NCBI GenBank assembly: GCA_001304995.1
Contig: BBZU01000001.1
Span: 62,001 to 126,000 of the forward strand
From: Clostridia bacterium UC5.1-1D10
GTDB lineage: Bacteria; Bacillota; Clostridia; Lachnospirales; Anaerotignaceae
Reading direction: 5' to 3'
DNA: 64,000 nucleotides
Part shown: positions 54,037 through 63,346 of the stretch, in pieces
Layout: every line of letters begins with the position of its first letter
Position numbering within the stretch: the stretch's first letter is position 1
Position numbers and translations under genes: made by a program
Notes under the pieces: generated by a model
The model's database searches: none
The model's input: the letters and a program-made list of their open reading frames with translations, nothing else
What the model was told of the DNA's origin: nothing

Positions 54037-54058
54037 AAAGGCCACATTCTGCGGCCTT
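54037..54058 (-). terminator. Attenuator between rpmH and rnpA
   Basis: AAGGCCGCAGAATGTGGCCTT stem followed by TTGTTCG on the minus strand; probably sets the high rpmH to low rnpA ratio. Confidence 0.6.
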
Positions 54059-54083
54059 AATTTACTCTTGGTATCATCGAAAA

Positions 54084-54218
54084 TTATGCGGACAGTACTT
54101 TTCTGCCTTTTCTTCTTCTTGCAGCCAGCACTTTTCTGCCGTTTGCAGTTCTCATTCTTTTTCTGAAGCCGTGTTCTCTGCTTCTCTGTCTTTTCTTGGG
54201 CTGAAATGTCATTTTCAT
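54084..54218 (-). CDS. rpmH: 50S ribosomal protein L34
   Basis: 44 residues, almost invariant among bacteria: start [18 protein letters not shown], then [21 protein letters not shown]. Start at the ATG at 54218 (GGAGG upstream); a longer frame upstream is not coding. Confidence 0.97.
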   Translation of the reverse strand: MKMTFQPKKRQRSREHGFRKRMRTANGRKVLAARRRKGRKVLSA

Positions 54219-54599
54219 TGTACATGCACCTCCTTTGTCCTTGCAGGGTTTTAACGCCCTTTTTACGAGCACTGCTACTATTATAGTGAAAAAGCAAGTC
54301 CCCGTCAAGAAAAAAATATCCGCTACAAGGGGAATTTACGGCTTTTTTTTCCATTTTTCGCAAAAATTTGTAACGAAATTCCATACAGAAAAAAGTACAT
54401 TTGGAACTCTTTGGGACTTTTTGTTCTATATATTGTAATTAACCTTATTTTTTCTCTGTGTTCTTTTTCAATAAAAAATACAGAAAAAATATGGACTATC
54501 AAAAAACGGACTGCTGTTTTTGTGTGATTTCCGTTTTTTGACAAAAAAATCACAAGTTGTGCCATTTGCTTTTTTGGCTAAAATCAGACTTTTCCACAA

Positions 54600-55130
54600 T
54601 TCAGTCCATTTTTTCATTGCGGTTGTGGATAACTTTTGTTATACTGAAAGACAGAATCAAAATGAGATGTGCCTCCGCGGCAGGCAGCTGTCTTGACGTA
54701 CCGAATACCAAAAGGGAAACAGAGAGCTGTTTTTTTGTCTGAAAATTTGCCGAAAAAACCGTCCTGCATTGGCGGAACTTGCAAAAAAGGGGCTCCCTTT
54801 GACGACAGCGGCAGGATTTTTGTCCTTTTTTTCAGCTATTCCACAATTTCCACGTCTCTTTCCAGAAAGTTATCCACAAGCTGTTGATAACCCTGTGTAT
54901 AACTTTTGTGAGCTGTGGATTTTCTGCGGATGAAAAAAATATGGTTTGCATCAAAAGACCGAAATTTCCATTTTTTCGGGATTGTGTAAAACAACGGGAC
55001 TGTTTTTCCACACCGCTGTGTATAAAAAATGAAATGTGTTGTCCATACACAGGGAAAAACAGGGGACTGTGGGCAAATGAAAAAGTTATCCACAGCATCG
55101 GAACATCGGATTTTTGAAAAAGAAATGTAA
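54600..55130. other. Replication origin region upstream of dnaA (oriC)
   Basis: AT-rich region between rpmH and dnaA with several DnaA boxes: TGTGGATAA 54624-54632, TTATCCACA 54870-54878, TGTTGATAA (one mismatch) 54882-54890, TGTGTATAA 54894-54902 and 55017-55025, TTATCCACA 55086-55094. Strand switch of the gene map occurs here, as at clostridial origins. The stretch 54219-54600 is AT-rich with no gene visible. Confidence 0.88.
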
Positions 55131-55144
55131 TAGGAGGATTGTTT

Positions 55145-56473
55145 ATGGACATCAACCAATCTTGGAACGCGGCTTTGAAGCTCATCGAACAGGAAATTTC
55201 CTCATCCATCGGTTTTGAAACCTGGATTCTGCCCATTGTGCCTGTGGGCATCGACGGCAGCCGTTTTCTGCTGCAAGTCAGTGACAACGTCTGTAAGGAA
55301 ATTCTGGAAAAACGTCATCTGACCCTCATTCGCAGCGCTCTGAAGAACGTGACGGGCATCAATTACGACATCGTCATCCTGACAGAAGGGGAAAAAACTC
55401 CCGTTCATACCACAGCAGAAGTGAAAAAGGAAGAAAGCGGCGATGTGGCGCGGAATCTGAATCCCAAGTATGTATTCAGCTCTTTCGTGGTGGGCAACAG
55501 CAACCGTATGGCTCACGCGGCATCCCTTGCCGTTGCCGAATCTCCGGCAAAAGCCTACAACCCTTTATTTTTGTACGGAAACTCCGGGCTGGGCAAAACC
55601 CACCTGATGCATTCCATTGCCCACTTTATATTGGATAAGAATCCGGCGGCGAAGGTGCTTTACGTTACTAGCGAAACCTTCACCAACGAGCTGATCCTGT
55701 CCATCCAGAACAACAAAAACGAGGAATTCCGCAACAAATACCGGAACATTGACGTGCTCCTCATCGACGATATTCAGTTCATTTCCAAAAAAGAAGGGAC
55801 ACAGGAAGAATTTTTCCATACATTTAATGCGCTGTATGAATCCAACAAACAGATCATTATTTCTTCCGATCGTCCGCCCAAGGAAATCAAGACACTGGAA
55901 GACCGTCTGCGCAGCCGTTTCGAATGGGGCCTTATCGCAGATATTCAGCCCCCTGACTACGAAACAAGAATTGCCATTCTGCGGAAAAAAGCGGATCGTG
56001 ACAACCTCCATGTGCCCGACGAAGTCATGGCATACATCGCGAAAAATATCGTATCCAACATCCGTGAACTGGAAGGGGCGCTGACCCGTATCGTGGCTTA
56101 CGCAACCCTGACAAATCAGGAAATCACACTGGCGCTGACAGAAAAAACCCTCCGGGATGTTTACAGCGAAAACGCGCAGGCGCCTCTGACACCACAGCTC
56201 ATTCAGGAGATTGTGGCAAGACGCTACAACATCAGCGTAGAGGACATTCAGGGCAACAAAAAGCCCAAAAACATCGCCTTTCCCAGACAGGTATCCATGT
56301 ACCTGTGCCGGAAATTATTAGACATTTCCCTGCCCAAAATCGGCGAAAGCTTCGGCGGCAGAGACCATACCACCGTCATCCATGGCATTTCCAAGATCGA
56401 AAAGCAGATGGAAAATGACGAAGCATTGAAAAATACCATCATGGAACTGGAAAAAGAAATCAAAGAACGGTAA
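55145..56473 (+). CDS. dnaA: Chromosomal replication initiator DnaA
   Basis: 442 residues: N-terminal domain I (1-85), linker, AAA+ domain with Walker A GNSGLGKTHLM (about 140-150) and Walker B VLLIDDIQF, arginine-rich sensor regions, and domain IV with the DnaA signature GGRDHTTVIHGISKIE that binds the boxes. ATG at 55145 follows AGGAGG. Confidence 0.97.
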   Translation: MDINQSWNAALKLIEQEISSSIGFETWILPIVPVGIDGSRFLLQVSDNVCKEILEKRHLTLIRSALKNVTGINYDIVILTEGEKTPVHTTAEVKKEESGDVARNLNPKYVFSSFVVGNSNRMAHAASLAVAESPAKAYNPLFLYGNSGLGKTHLMHSIAHFILDKNPAAKVLYVTSETFTNELILSIQNNKNEEFRNKYRNIDVLLIDDIQFISKKEGTQEEFFHTFNALYESNKQIIISSDRPPKEIKTLEDRLRSRFEWGLIADIQPPDYETRIAILRKKADRDNLHVPDEVMAYIAKNIVSNIRELEGALTRIVAYATLTNQEITLALTEKTLRDVYSENAQAPLTPQLIQEIVARRYNISVEDIQGNKKPKNIAFPRQVSMYLCRKLLDISLPKIGESFGGRDHTTVIHGISKIEKQMENDEALKNTIMELEKEIKER

Positions 56474-56490
56474 AAAGAGCGGCAAAAGCC

Positions 56491-56547
56491 TGTGGATAAG
56501 TCTGTCCCCATGGGGCTGTGAAATTCCTTGGGACAGGCTGTGGATAA
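56491..56547. promoter_or_regulatory. DnaA boxes between dnaA and dnaN
   Basis: Two perfect TGTGGATAA boxes at 56491-56499 and 56539-56547 in the 283-bp gap; with the upstream boxes they form a bipartite origin as in B. subtilis. Confidence 0.85.
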
Positions 56548-56756
56548 ATGGAGGGGAAAATAGGCCCCTGTGGAAAGTGTTTATAAGGCGGGTAGTTGTC
56601 CTTGGCTTTTCCACATGGTTGTCCCTCGGTGGTTTTTCCCATGATTTCAAGGAAAAATGACGTTTTCCACAGTTTCCACACCCTCTACTGCTACTGCTAC
56701 GAACCAAATTCTATTATTCTATCTATGCACTGTGAACAAAAAGGAGATGTGTATAA

Positions 56757-57860
56757 ATGAAACTCATGTGCGGCAAAGAAACCTTGCTGAACTTCATCAA
56801 TATCGTGAACAAAGCTGTCTCCTCCAGAACGACACTTCCCATTTTGGAATGTATTCTGCTGACAGCAGACCAAAGAGGCTTCACCATGACAGCCAATAAT
56901 CTGGAACTGGGTATCCAGACTGCACCCATTGATGCAGATGTGCTGGAAAAAGGTGAAATCGCCATTGAAGCAAAAATCTTCCATGAAATCATCCGTCGTT
57001 TGAACGGCGATACAGTGACACTGGAAACCGATGAGAAAAACAGCATCACCATCACTGGCGGTACTTCCCGTTTTACCATTATGGGTCAGAGCGGCGATGA
57101 TTTTCCCGCACTGCCTGATGTGGCACAGGAAGAAGCTTATACTCTGGGACAGAATGAACTGCGTAATTTGATCCGTCAGACCATTTTCTCCATTTCTCAG
57201 GAATCTACCAAACAGATCCTCACTGGGGAACTGTTCGAAATGAAAGAAAATGCGTTGCAGGTGGTTTCCATCGACGGCTACCGCATTTCCTTCCGCAAAA
57301 GCCCTCTGGAACATGACTTTACAGAAAAGAGCGTTGTGGTTCCCGGCAAAACTTTGACAGAACTGACAAAAATCCTTTCTCAGGAAGAAGAAGATAAGGT
57401 GCACCTGTATTTCACAGATAAGCACGTGCTGTTCGATCTGGGCATGGCAACTATGGTTTCCCGTCTGCTGGAAGGGGAATATGTAAGCTATGAAAATAAC
57501 TTCACTGAAGATTTCAAAACAAAGATCATCATTGATACAAATGAATTGATTCAGGCTTTGGAACGTGCGTCTTTGGTTTCCAGAGATAATCGCAAAACAC
57601 CCGTGCGTCTGGAACTGAAACCCAATGTATTGGTCATCACAGCAAGAAGTGATATGGGCACCGCTTATGAAGAAGTGCCTAACGAAACAGACGGCGACGA
57701 AATGCAGATCGCTTTCAATCCTCGTTATCTCATTGAAGCACTGCGTGCCATCGACGATGAAAAAGTGGCAATCCGCTTTACCGGATCTCTCAGCCCTTGT
57801 ACCATCGTGCCTCTGGAAGGCAAGGCTTATCAGTATTTGATCCTGCCTCTGCGTATGTGA
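56757..57860 (+). CDS. dnaN: DNA polymerase III sliding clamp
   Basis: 367-residue beta clamp with three repeated domains; the C-terminal motif DGKAYQYLILPLRM-type end (here KAYQYLILPLRM) that lines the partner-binding pocket is complete. AAGGAGATG precedes the ATG. Confidence 0.97.
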   Translation: MKLMCGKETLLNFINIVNKAVSSRTTLPILECILLTADQRGFTMTANNLELGIQTAPIDADVLEKGEIAIEAKIFHEIIRRLNGDTVTLETDEKNSITITGGTSRFTIMGQSGDDFPALPDVAQEEAYTLGQNELRNLIRQTIFSISQESTKQILTGELFEMKENALQVVSIDGYRISFRKSPLEHDFTEKSVVVPGKTLTELTKILSQEEEDKVHLYFTDKHVLFDLGMATMVSRLLEGEYVSYENNFTEDFKTKIIIDTNELIQALERASLVSRDNRKTPVRLELKPNVLVITARSDMGTAYEEVPNETDGDEMQIAFNPRYLIEALRAIDDEKVAIRFTGSLSPCTIVPLEGKAYQYLILPLRM

Positions 57861-57927
57861 TGAGCATATGTTGATGAGAAAATAAAAGAAAGAGAAGCAA
57901 TGACCATAGACTGAAAGGAGTTCATAG

Positions 57928-58200
57928 ATGTATATGATCATGCGTGCTGTGCAGATCTTGGCACTGGTGGTATTTTTGTGGGGCAGCGCCAATGATAACG
58001 CACAGAATCTTGTTGGGAATGGTGCGCCCATTCTGGTTTGGGGAAGTTTTGCGGTAATGATTATCGCGGCATATCTGGGCGCAAAAGAACGGCAGAAAAG
58101 CGGCGCGGTGACAAAAGAACAGACCATGGCGGAAAATAAACGCTCCATCATACTGATGGCTGTGATTGTCATCGCCGTAATCCTTATGGGGATTTTGTAA
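57928..58200 (+). CDS. Small membrane protein, paralogue 1
   Basis: 90 residues with three hydrophobic segments (about 5-20, 33-50, 70-90) and a charged loop between. AAAGGAG before the ATG. Closely similar in layout and sequence (ALVVFLWGxxNxNA, LVWGSFAVMII) to the next gene, so a duplication. Not recognised; unusual between dnaN and yaaA. Confidence 0.7.
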   Translation: MYMIMRAVQILALVVFLWGSANDNAQNLVGNGAPILVWGSFAVMIIAAYLGAKERQKSGAVTKEQTMAENKRSIILMAVIVIAVILMGIL

Positions 58201-58242
58201 TTTGCAGAAAAGATTGCAGATAAACGGAAAGGGGCTTCGTTT

Positions 58243-58533
58243 ATGTATATTGTACTGCGGATATTGCAGATTGTTGCATTGGTGGTGTTTTTGTGGGGCA
58301 AATCCAATAACAATGCGGAACATCTGATGGGGGCAGGTGGGCCTTTCCTGGTTTGGGGGAAGTTTTGCGGTGATGATCATCGCGTCCTATCTGTCAAGAA
58401 AAGAATATCTGAAAAATCATGAGGTAACACAAGAACAGATGACGCTGGAAATCGCCGTTCCTGGATCCTTGTAGTAGTAATCCTTCTGGCGGCAGCAGCA
58501 TTGACTGCCGTGCAGTTTTTCATGAAAGACTGA
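58243..58533 (+). CDS. Small membrane protein, paralogue 2, two compensating frameshifts
   Basis: About 96 residues after two one-base corrections: an extra G in the run 58355-58359 (paralogue 1 has four G at the matching place) and a missing A at 58449-58451 (paralogue 1 has four A). Corrected, it reads FLVWGSFAVMIIASYL and MTLENRRSWILVVVILL, parallel to paralogue 1. AAAGGGG before the ATG at 58243. Confidence 0.65.
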
Positions 58534-58557
58534 TTTTTAGGGAAAGGAGTGGAAATC

Positions 58558-58776
58558 ATGGATAAAGTCTATATTCATACAGAATATATCAAGCTCCAGC
58601 AGGTGCTGAAGCTGGCAGGGCTCATCGATCAGGGCTCTGACGTGAAAGTATTTTTGGCAGACGGCGTTGTCTATGTCAATGGGGTTATGGCAACGGAACG
58701 CGGCAAAAAAATCCACCCCGGTGATGTGGTGGAAGTCAAAGGCATGGGCAAAGTAGAGGTTTTGGCGGAAGACTGA
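58558..58776 (+). CDS. yaaA: S4-domain protein YaaA
   Basis: 72 residues, S4-type RNA-binding fold: KLQQVLKLAGLIDQGSDVKVFL and NGVMATERGKKIHPGDVVEV. Standard member of the dnaA-dnaN-yaaA-recF cluster. Start at the ATG at 58558 after AAAGGAG. Probably ribosome-related; precise role unknown. Confidence 0.93.
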   Translation: MDKVYIHTEYIKLQQVLKLAGLIDQGSDVKVFLADGVVYVNGVMATERGKKIHPGDVVEVKGMGKVEVLAED

Positions 58777-58801
58777 TTTTTCTGGGAAAGGGGCAGTTCC
58801 T

Positions 58802-59367
58802 ATGGAAAAAACAATTACAAACCTTTGATATTATGTGTGCTATTTCTGGTCATCGTTGTCATTGGTTGTACTTTCTGGACGAATTGGCAGAATCGTCCTC
58901 TTTTGGGCAATACAGATGAGGAAATCTGCGAAACCATTGCCCGTACAGAGAAAGTAAAAAAAGCGACAATTGATCTGAAACAGGTGAAGGATGGGGAAAT
59001 AGATGGGCATACTTACCGCTGCGCTCTTTATGTGACAGAAGATGATACCAACCATCCAACGTTAGCCATGTTTCGGCAGGATGCAGACGGGAATTTTATA
59101 TGGTATGAGGGAGATATTTCTTCCGGTCATTCCATCTATCGTATGCCAAGCCCGCCTGATACTCAGGTTTATGAATATGTCTTTCCCATAGAAGGAACGG
59201 ACTATCATTTCTTTTATGTGACTGGGGAAGATGTTGCCTATCTTGCGGACGGGGCAGGGAATTCCTATGCTGTGGGAGGAATACGTCCAGCGCTGCTGGC
59301 TTTCCTTCCTTACTGGGACAATCTGGATACGGAATATCTGGATGCACAAGGCAATCCTTTGTGGTAA
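58802..59367 (+). CDS. Membrane-anchored unknown protein, paralogue 1, frameshift near start
   Basis: About 189 residues after repair. GGAAAGGGG precedes the ATG at 58802, which hits a stop after eight codons unless one A is added to the run at 58806-58811; then it reads MEKNNYKPLILCVLFLVIVV. One N-terminal helix and an extracytoplasmic domain rich in Tyr, Asp and Glu follow. Similar to the next gene (RPLLGNTDEEICETIA versus PKLLGNDREQIQESIA). Not recognised. Confidence 0.65.
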
Positions 59368-59379
59368 AGGGGGATTGCT

Positions 59380-59955
59380 ATGAGAAAATATGTGATTTTG
59401 GCAGTGCTCCTTTTGGCGGCAGTGCTGGTATATTTTCTGGGAAAGCCCAAACTGCTGGGCAATGACCGGGAGCAGATACAGGAAAGCATTGCCGCTTTTC
59501 ACGAAGTAGAGCCGGAAGAAATCCGGCTGGAACTGGTGCAGGACGCGGAGGAACAGGGCGAAACTTACCGCTTTGCTGTTTACATGCGCAGAGACAAGAA
59601 AGAAGACCGTGACTGGGAGGAAGAATGGGATTTTCCCTATCTGGTAGTATTCCAGCAGCGGCGAAACGGGGATTTCGTGAAGATCCAGTCCAATGGCGAC
59701 CGTTACTGGCTTTCTCGTTCATGGGAACGCTTTGCCTATGGCATCCAGGATAAGTATTATGTCTTTGATGTGCCGGGGCCGGAAGGACGGTGTCAGTTTG
59801 TGTATGTCATGGACGAGAATGTGGCAGTCCTGCGAAAAGAGAAAACAGGCGAGGTCTATGAGATTACAGACCATCCTTTTCTGATTCCCTTTTTGCCTTA
59901 TGATGATATCGGAAGCTTTATAGCAGAAGATGGGGCAGGCAACCGTACTGCATAA
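59380..59955 (+). CDS. Membrane-anchored unknown protein, paralogue 2
   Basis: 191 residues: N-terminal helix (about 4-20, VILAVLLLAAVLVYFLG) and an external domain with the same opening LLGNDREQIQESIA as the previous gene, ETYRFAVYMRRDK and a final PFLIPFLPYDDIGSF that parallels LAFLPYWDNL of paralogue 1. Between yaaA and recF, where most Firmicutes have no gene. Function unknown. Confidence 0.7.
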   Translation: MRKYVILAVLLLAAVLVYFLGKPKLLGNDREQIQESIAAFHEVEPEEIRLELVQDAEEQGETYRFAVYMRRDKKEDRDWEEEWDFPYLVVFQQRRNGDFVKIQSNGDRYWLSRSWERFAYGIQDKYYVFDVPGPEGRCQFVYVMDENVAVLRKEKTGEVYEITDHPFLIPFLPYDDIGSFIAEDGAGNRTA

Positions 59956-60018
59956 AACCAAAATCCTTATGCATGGGTATTATGCATAATTTATAATTAT
60001 AATAAAAGGTGCATATTT

Positions 60019-61134
60019 ATGTATATTAAAGAAGTATCTTTACAGGGGTTCCGCAATCTGGAGCCCCTCCATATTGCGCCTACGGCAGGCATGAATCTGT
60101 TTTACGGCGATAACGCGCAGGGGAAAACCAATTTTCTGGAATCCCTTTATTTTTGTGCCCTGGGACGCTCTCTCCGGGGCAGAAGCGAGCAGCAGCTCAT
60201 TGCCTTTGGGGAGGAAGAAAGCCATATCCGTCTGGAAGTGATGCGGAAAAACAGGGGTGACCGCATTGACGTCCACCTGAAACGGGACGAGAAAAAAGGC
60301 ATTGCCGTCAACGGCATTCCTGTGAAAAAAATGGGGGAATTGTTCGGCACCCTTTACGCTGTCATATTCTCGCCGGAGGATTTGTCCCTCATCAAAGACG
60401 GCCCGGCGGAACGCAGGCGGTTTTTGGATATGGAATTGAGCCAGATCAGCAATGTGTATTTTTATGACCTTCAGCAGTATTATCGCGTGCTGAAACAGCG
60501 GAACAATCTGCTGAAAGAAATTAAGGTGAAGCCTGCTTTGGCAGATACCCTTTTCGTCTGGGATGAACAGCTCATTGAGCGAGGCGAGCGAATCATGGCT
60601 GTGAGAGCCAAATTTTTAGCCCGTCTGGACGAGATTGCGACCCAGAGGCATGAAATATTGACGGGAGGCAAAGACTGCCTTAAAACGGAATATAAGCCAA
60701 ATTGCGAGGGGGGCAGTCTCCGGGAAAAGCTGGAGCGGAGTTTAGACCGGGATATTTACACCGGTTCCACCAACGCAGGCCCCCACAAAGACGACATCCT
60801 TTTTCTGGTCAATGGCAAGGATGTGAAGCAGTTCGGCTCCCAGGGACAGCAGCGGACAACGGCCCTTTCCGCAAGATTGGCAGAAATTGAGCTGATTCGG
60901 GAGGAAACGGGAGAAAGTCCTGTACTGCTGTTGGATGATGTCTTGTCGGAACTGGACGGCAAGCGGCAGAAATACCTCATGGAAAGCATTGAGGGCTTGC
61001 AGGCATTTCTCACTTGTACCGGCATTGAGGATGCTGTCCGCAGTTATTTGAGCAGGGAAAACCTGTTTTATGTGAAAAACGGAAAAATCGGAAAAGAAAT
61101 AATCTCTCTGTCTGGTGACAGGGAGATTTTTTAA
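60019..61134 (+). CDS. recF: DNA replication and repair protein RecF
   Basis: 371-residue SMC-like ATPase that loads RecA at gaps. Walker A GDNAQGKTNFLESLY, ABC signature region SQGQQRTTALSARLAEIEL and Walker B VLLLDDVLSELD are complete. Confidence 0.96.
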   Translation: MYIKEVSLQGFRNLEPLHIAPTAGMNLFYGDNAQGKTNFLESLYFCALGRSLRGRSEQQLIAFGEEESHIRLEVMRKNRGDRIDVHLKRDEKKGIAVNGIPVKKMGELFGTLYAVIFSPEDLSLIKDGPAERRRFLDMELSQISNVYFYDLQQYYRVLKQRNNLLKEIKVKPALADTLFVWDEQLIERGERIMAVRAKFLARLDEIATQRHEILTGGKDCLKTEYKPNCEGGSLREKLERSLDRDIYTGSTNAGPHKDDILFLVNGKDVKQFGSQGQQRTTALSARLAEIELIREETGESPVLLLDDVLSELDGKRQKYLMESIEGLQAFLTCTGIEDAVRSYLSRENLFYVKNGKIGKEIISLSGDREIF

Positions 61135-61423
61135 TGTTTCGATTCGTGATAAAACATTTGGGGAAATTTTCCGCAAATCTTCTTTTGTTGTGGATGGCAG
61201 TTTGTCCACGCCAGAAAGAATTTCTGTTTTTTTACCCAAAATCCATAATTAAGGTTAGAAGCCATTGGAAATAATACATAAAAATGCCTGTTTTCCTTGA
61301 AAAATCAATGTTTTTATGATATAATACCACTATGATTTACCGGATGCAGGAACATCCGATTTTTTGGGGCAATTTTTCCTGAAAATCTGGGAAATTGCTA
61401 AGATTATGTGAGGAGAGGAAAAT
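61135..61423. other. recF-gyrB intergenic region
   Basis: About 289 bp with the gyrB promoter and a TTGTGGATGG sequence resembling a DnaA box. The small remB/yaaB gene often found here is absent. Confidence 0.5.
61297..61325 (+). promoter_or_regulatory. gyrB promoter
   Basis: -35 TTGAAA, 17-bp spacer, -10 TATAAT, about 100 bp before the ATG. Confidence 0.8.
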
Positions 61424-63324
61424 ATGTCAGCAGAATATAATGAAAGCCAAATCCAGGTCTTGGAAGGTCTGGAAGCGGTGCGCAAACGCCCGGGCATGTA
61501 TATCGGCTCCACCAGTGAAAAGGGGCTCCACCATCTGGTATACGAAATCGTGGATAATGCCGTGGACGAAGCCCTGGCAGGCTTCTGTACGGAGATCACC
61601 GTTACCATCCACCCCGACAACTCCATTTCTGTATTGGATAACGGTCGTGGTATCCCTGTGGGTATCCACCATCAGAAAGGCATTTCCGCTTTGGAGGTTG
61701 TATTCACCATACTGCATGCAGGTGGTAAATTCGGCGGCGGCGGATATAAAGTATCCGGCGGTCTGCACGGTGTAGGTGCGTCCGTTGTAAACGCCCTGTC
61801 CACATGGCTCTATGTCAACGTCTATTCCGACGGCAAAATCTATGAACAGCGCTACGAAAGAGGCAATGTCCTTTGCCCTGTCCATGAAATCGGCACCACA
61901 GACAAACACGGTACCTTCGTTCATTTCCTGCCCGATCCGGAAATTTTTGAAGAAACGGTGTTTACCTATGATGTTCTGAAACAGCGCCTCAGAGAAACAG
62001 CTTTCTTGACAAAAGGCCTGAAAATCAACCTCATCGACCTGAGAGAAGGCAAGGAACAGGAACGTTCCTTCCACTACGAAGGGGGCATCAAGGAATTTGT
62101 TGCTTATATCAACAAAAACCGTCAGCCTCTTTATGACAATATTTTCTATGCCAGCGGCGAAAAGGACGGCGTGCTGGTGGAAGTGGCTTTCCAGCATAAC
62201 GACGGCTACACAGAAAATATCTTTACGTTTGTTAACAACATCAACACCCCCGATGGCGGTACCCATCTGGTGGGCTTTAAATCCGGTCTGACCAAGACCA
62301 TCAACGACTACGGCAAAAAATCGGCATCATCAAGGATTCCGACAAGAAACTTTCCGGTGATGACGTGCGGGAAGGCATGACAGCCGTTGTCAGCATCAAA
62401 GTGGGCGACCCTCAGTTTGAAGGCCAGACAAAGGCAAAACTGGGCACCAGTGAGGCAAAAGGCGCCGTAGAAGCCGTTTTGAGCGAATATTTGACCTATT
62501 TCCTGGAAGAAAACCCGGCAGTAGGTAAAATCATCATCGAAAAAGGTCTCATGGCTTCCAGAGCCCGTGACGCCGCCAGAAAGGCAAGAGAACTTGTCCG
62601 CCGCAAAACAGGTCTGGAAAATACCCGTATGCCCGGGAAACTGACAGATTGCACCAGCCGCAACCCTTACGAATGCGAAATCTATATCGTCGAAGGGGAT
62701 TCCGCCGGCGGTTCCGCTATCAAAGCCCGTGACCCCAAAACACAGGCGATCCTGCCTTTGCGTGGTAAAATTTTGAACGTGGAAAAAGCAAGACTAGATA
62801 GAATCCTCAACAGTGAGGAAATCCGGAATATGATCACCGCATTCGGCACAGGTATTTCCGATGATTTTGACATGGAAAAACTCCGTTATCATAAAATCGT
62901 TATCATGACCGATGCGGACGTGGACGGCGCGCATATCCGTACACTGCTTTTGACATTCTTCTATCGCTATATGCCCCAGCTCATCGAGGGCGGAAAGGTG
63001 TATATCGCCCAGCCCCCTCTCTATCGGGTAGAGAAGAACAAAAAGCATTATTACGTTTATGACGACGCCCAGCTGGAAGAACTTTACAAGGAAATCGGCA
63101 GAGATAACATCAAAGACGTACAGCGGTACAAAGGTCTGGGTGAAATGGACTACGATCAGCTCCGTGACACCACCATGGCCGTGGAACACCGTATTTTGAA
63201 AAAAGTTGACATCAGAGACGCCCTTTTGGCAGATGAAATCTTCAGCATGCTCATGGGGGACAGTGTAGAACCCAGACGGGAATTTATCGAGGAAAACGCG
63301 CAGTATGCGGAAATGGACTTCTGA
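61424..63324 (+). CDS. gyrB: DNA gyrase subunit B, one-base frameshift
   Basis: ATPase subunit of gyrase. About 634 residues after repair. ATP-binding (GHKL) part with [14 protein letters not shown] and [13 protein letters not shown]; transducer; TOPRIM domain with EGDSAGGSA and [15 protein letters not shown]. The frame breaks in the A run 62315-62320; a seventh A gives [23 protein letters not shown] split across the two open frames. Since gyrase is essential, the break must be a sequencing error. Confidence 0.96.
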
Positions 63325-63346
63325 TGAAAGGGATTGAGGTGAAACC

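Noticed and set aside
61424-62380. Truncated GyrB or two separate gyrB-like genes
   Set aside because: The two frames join perfectly when one A is added to a six-A run, and gyrase is essential.
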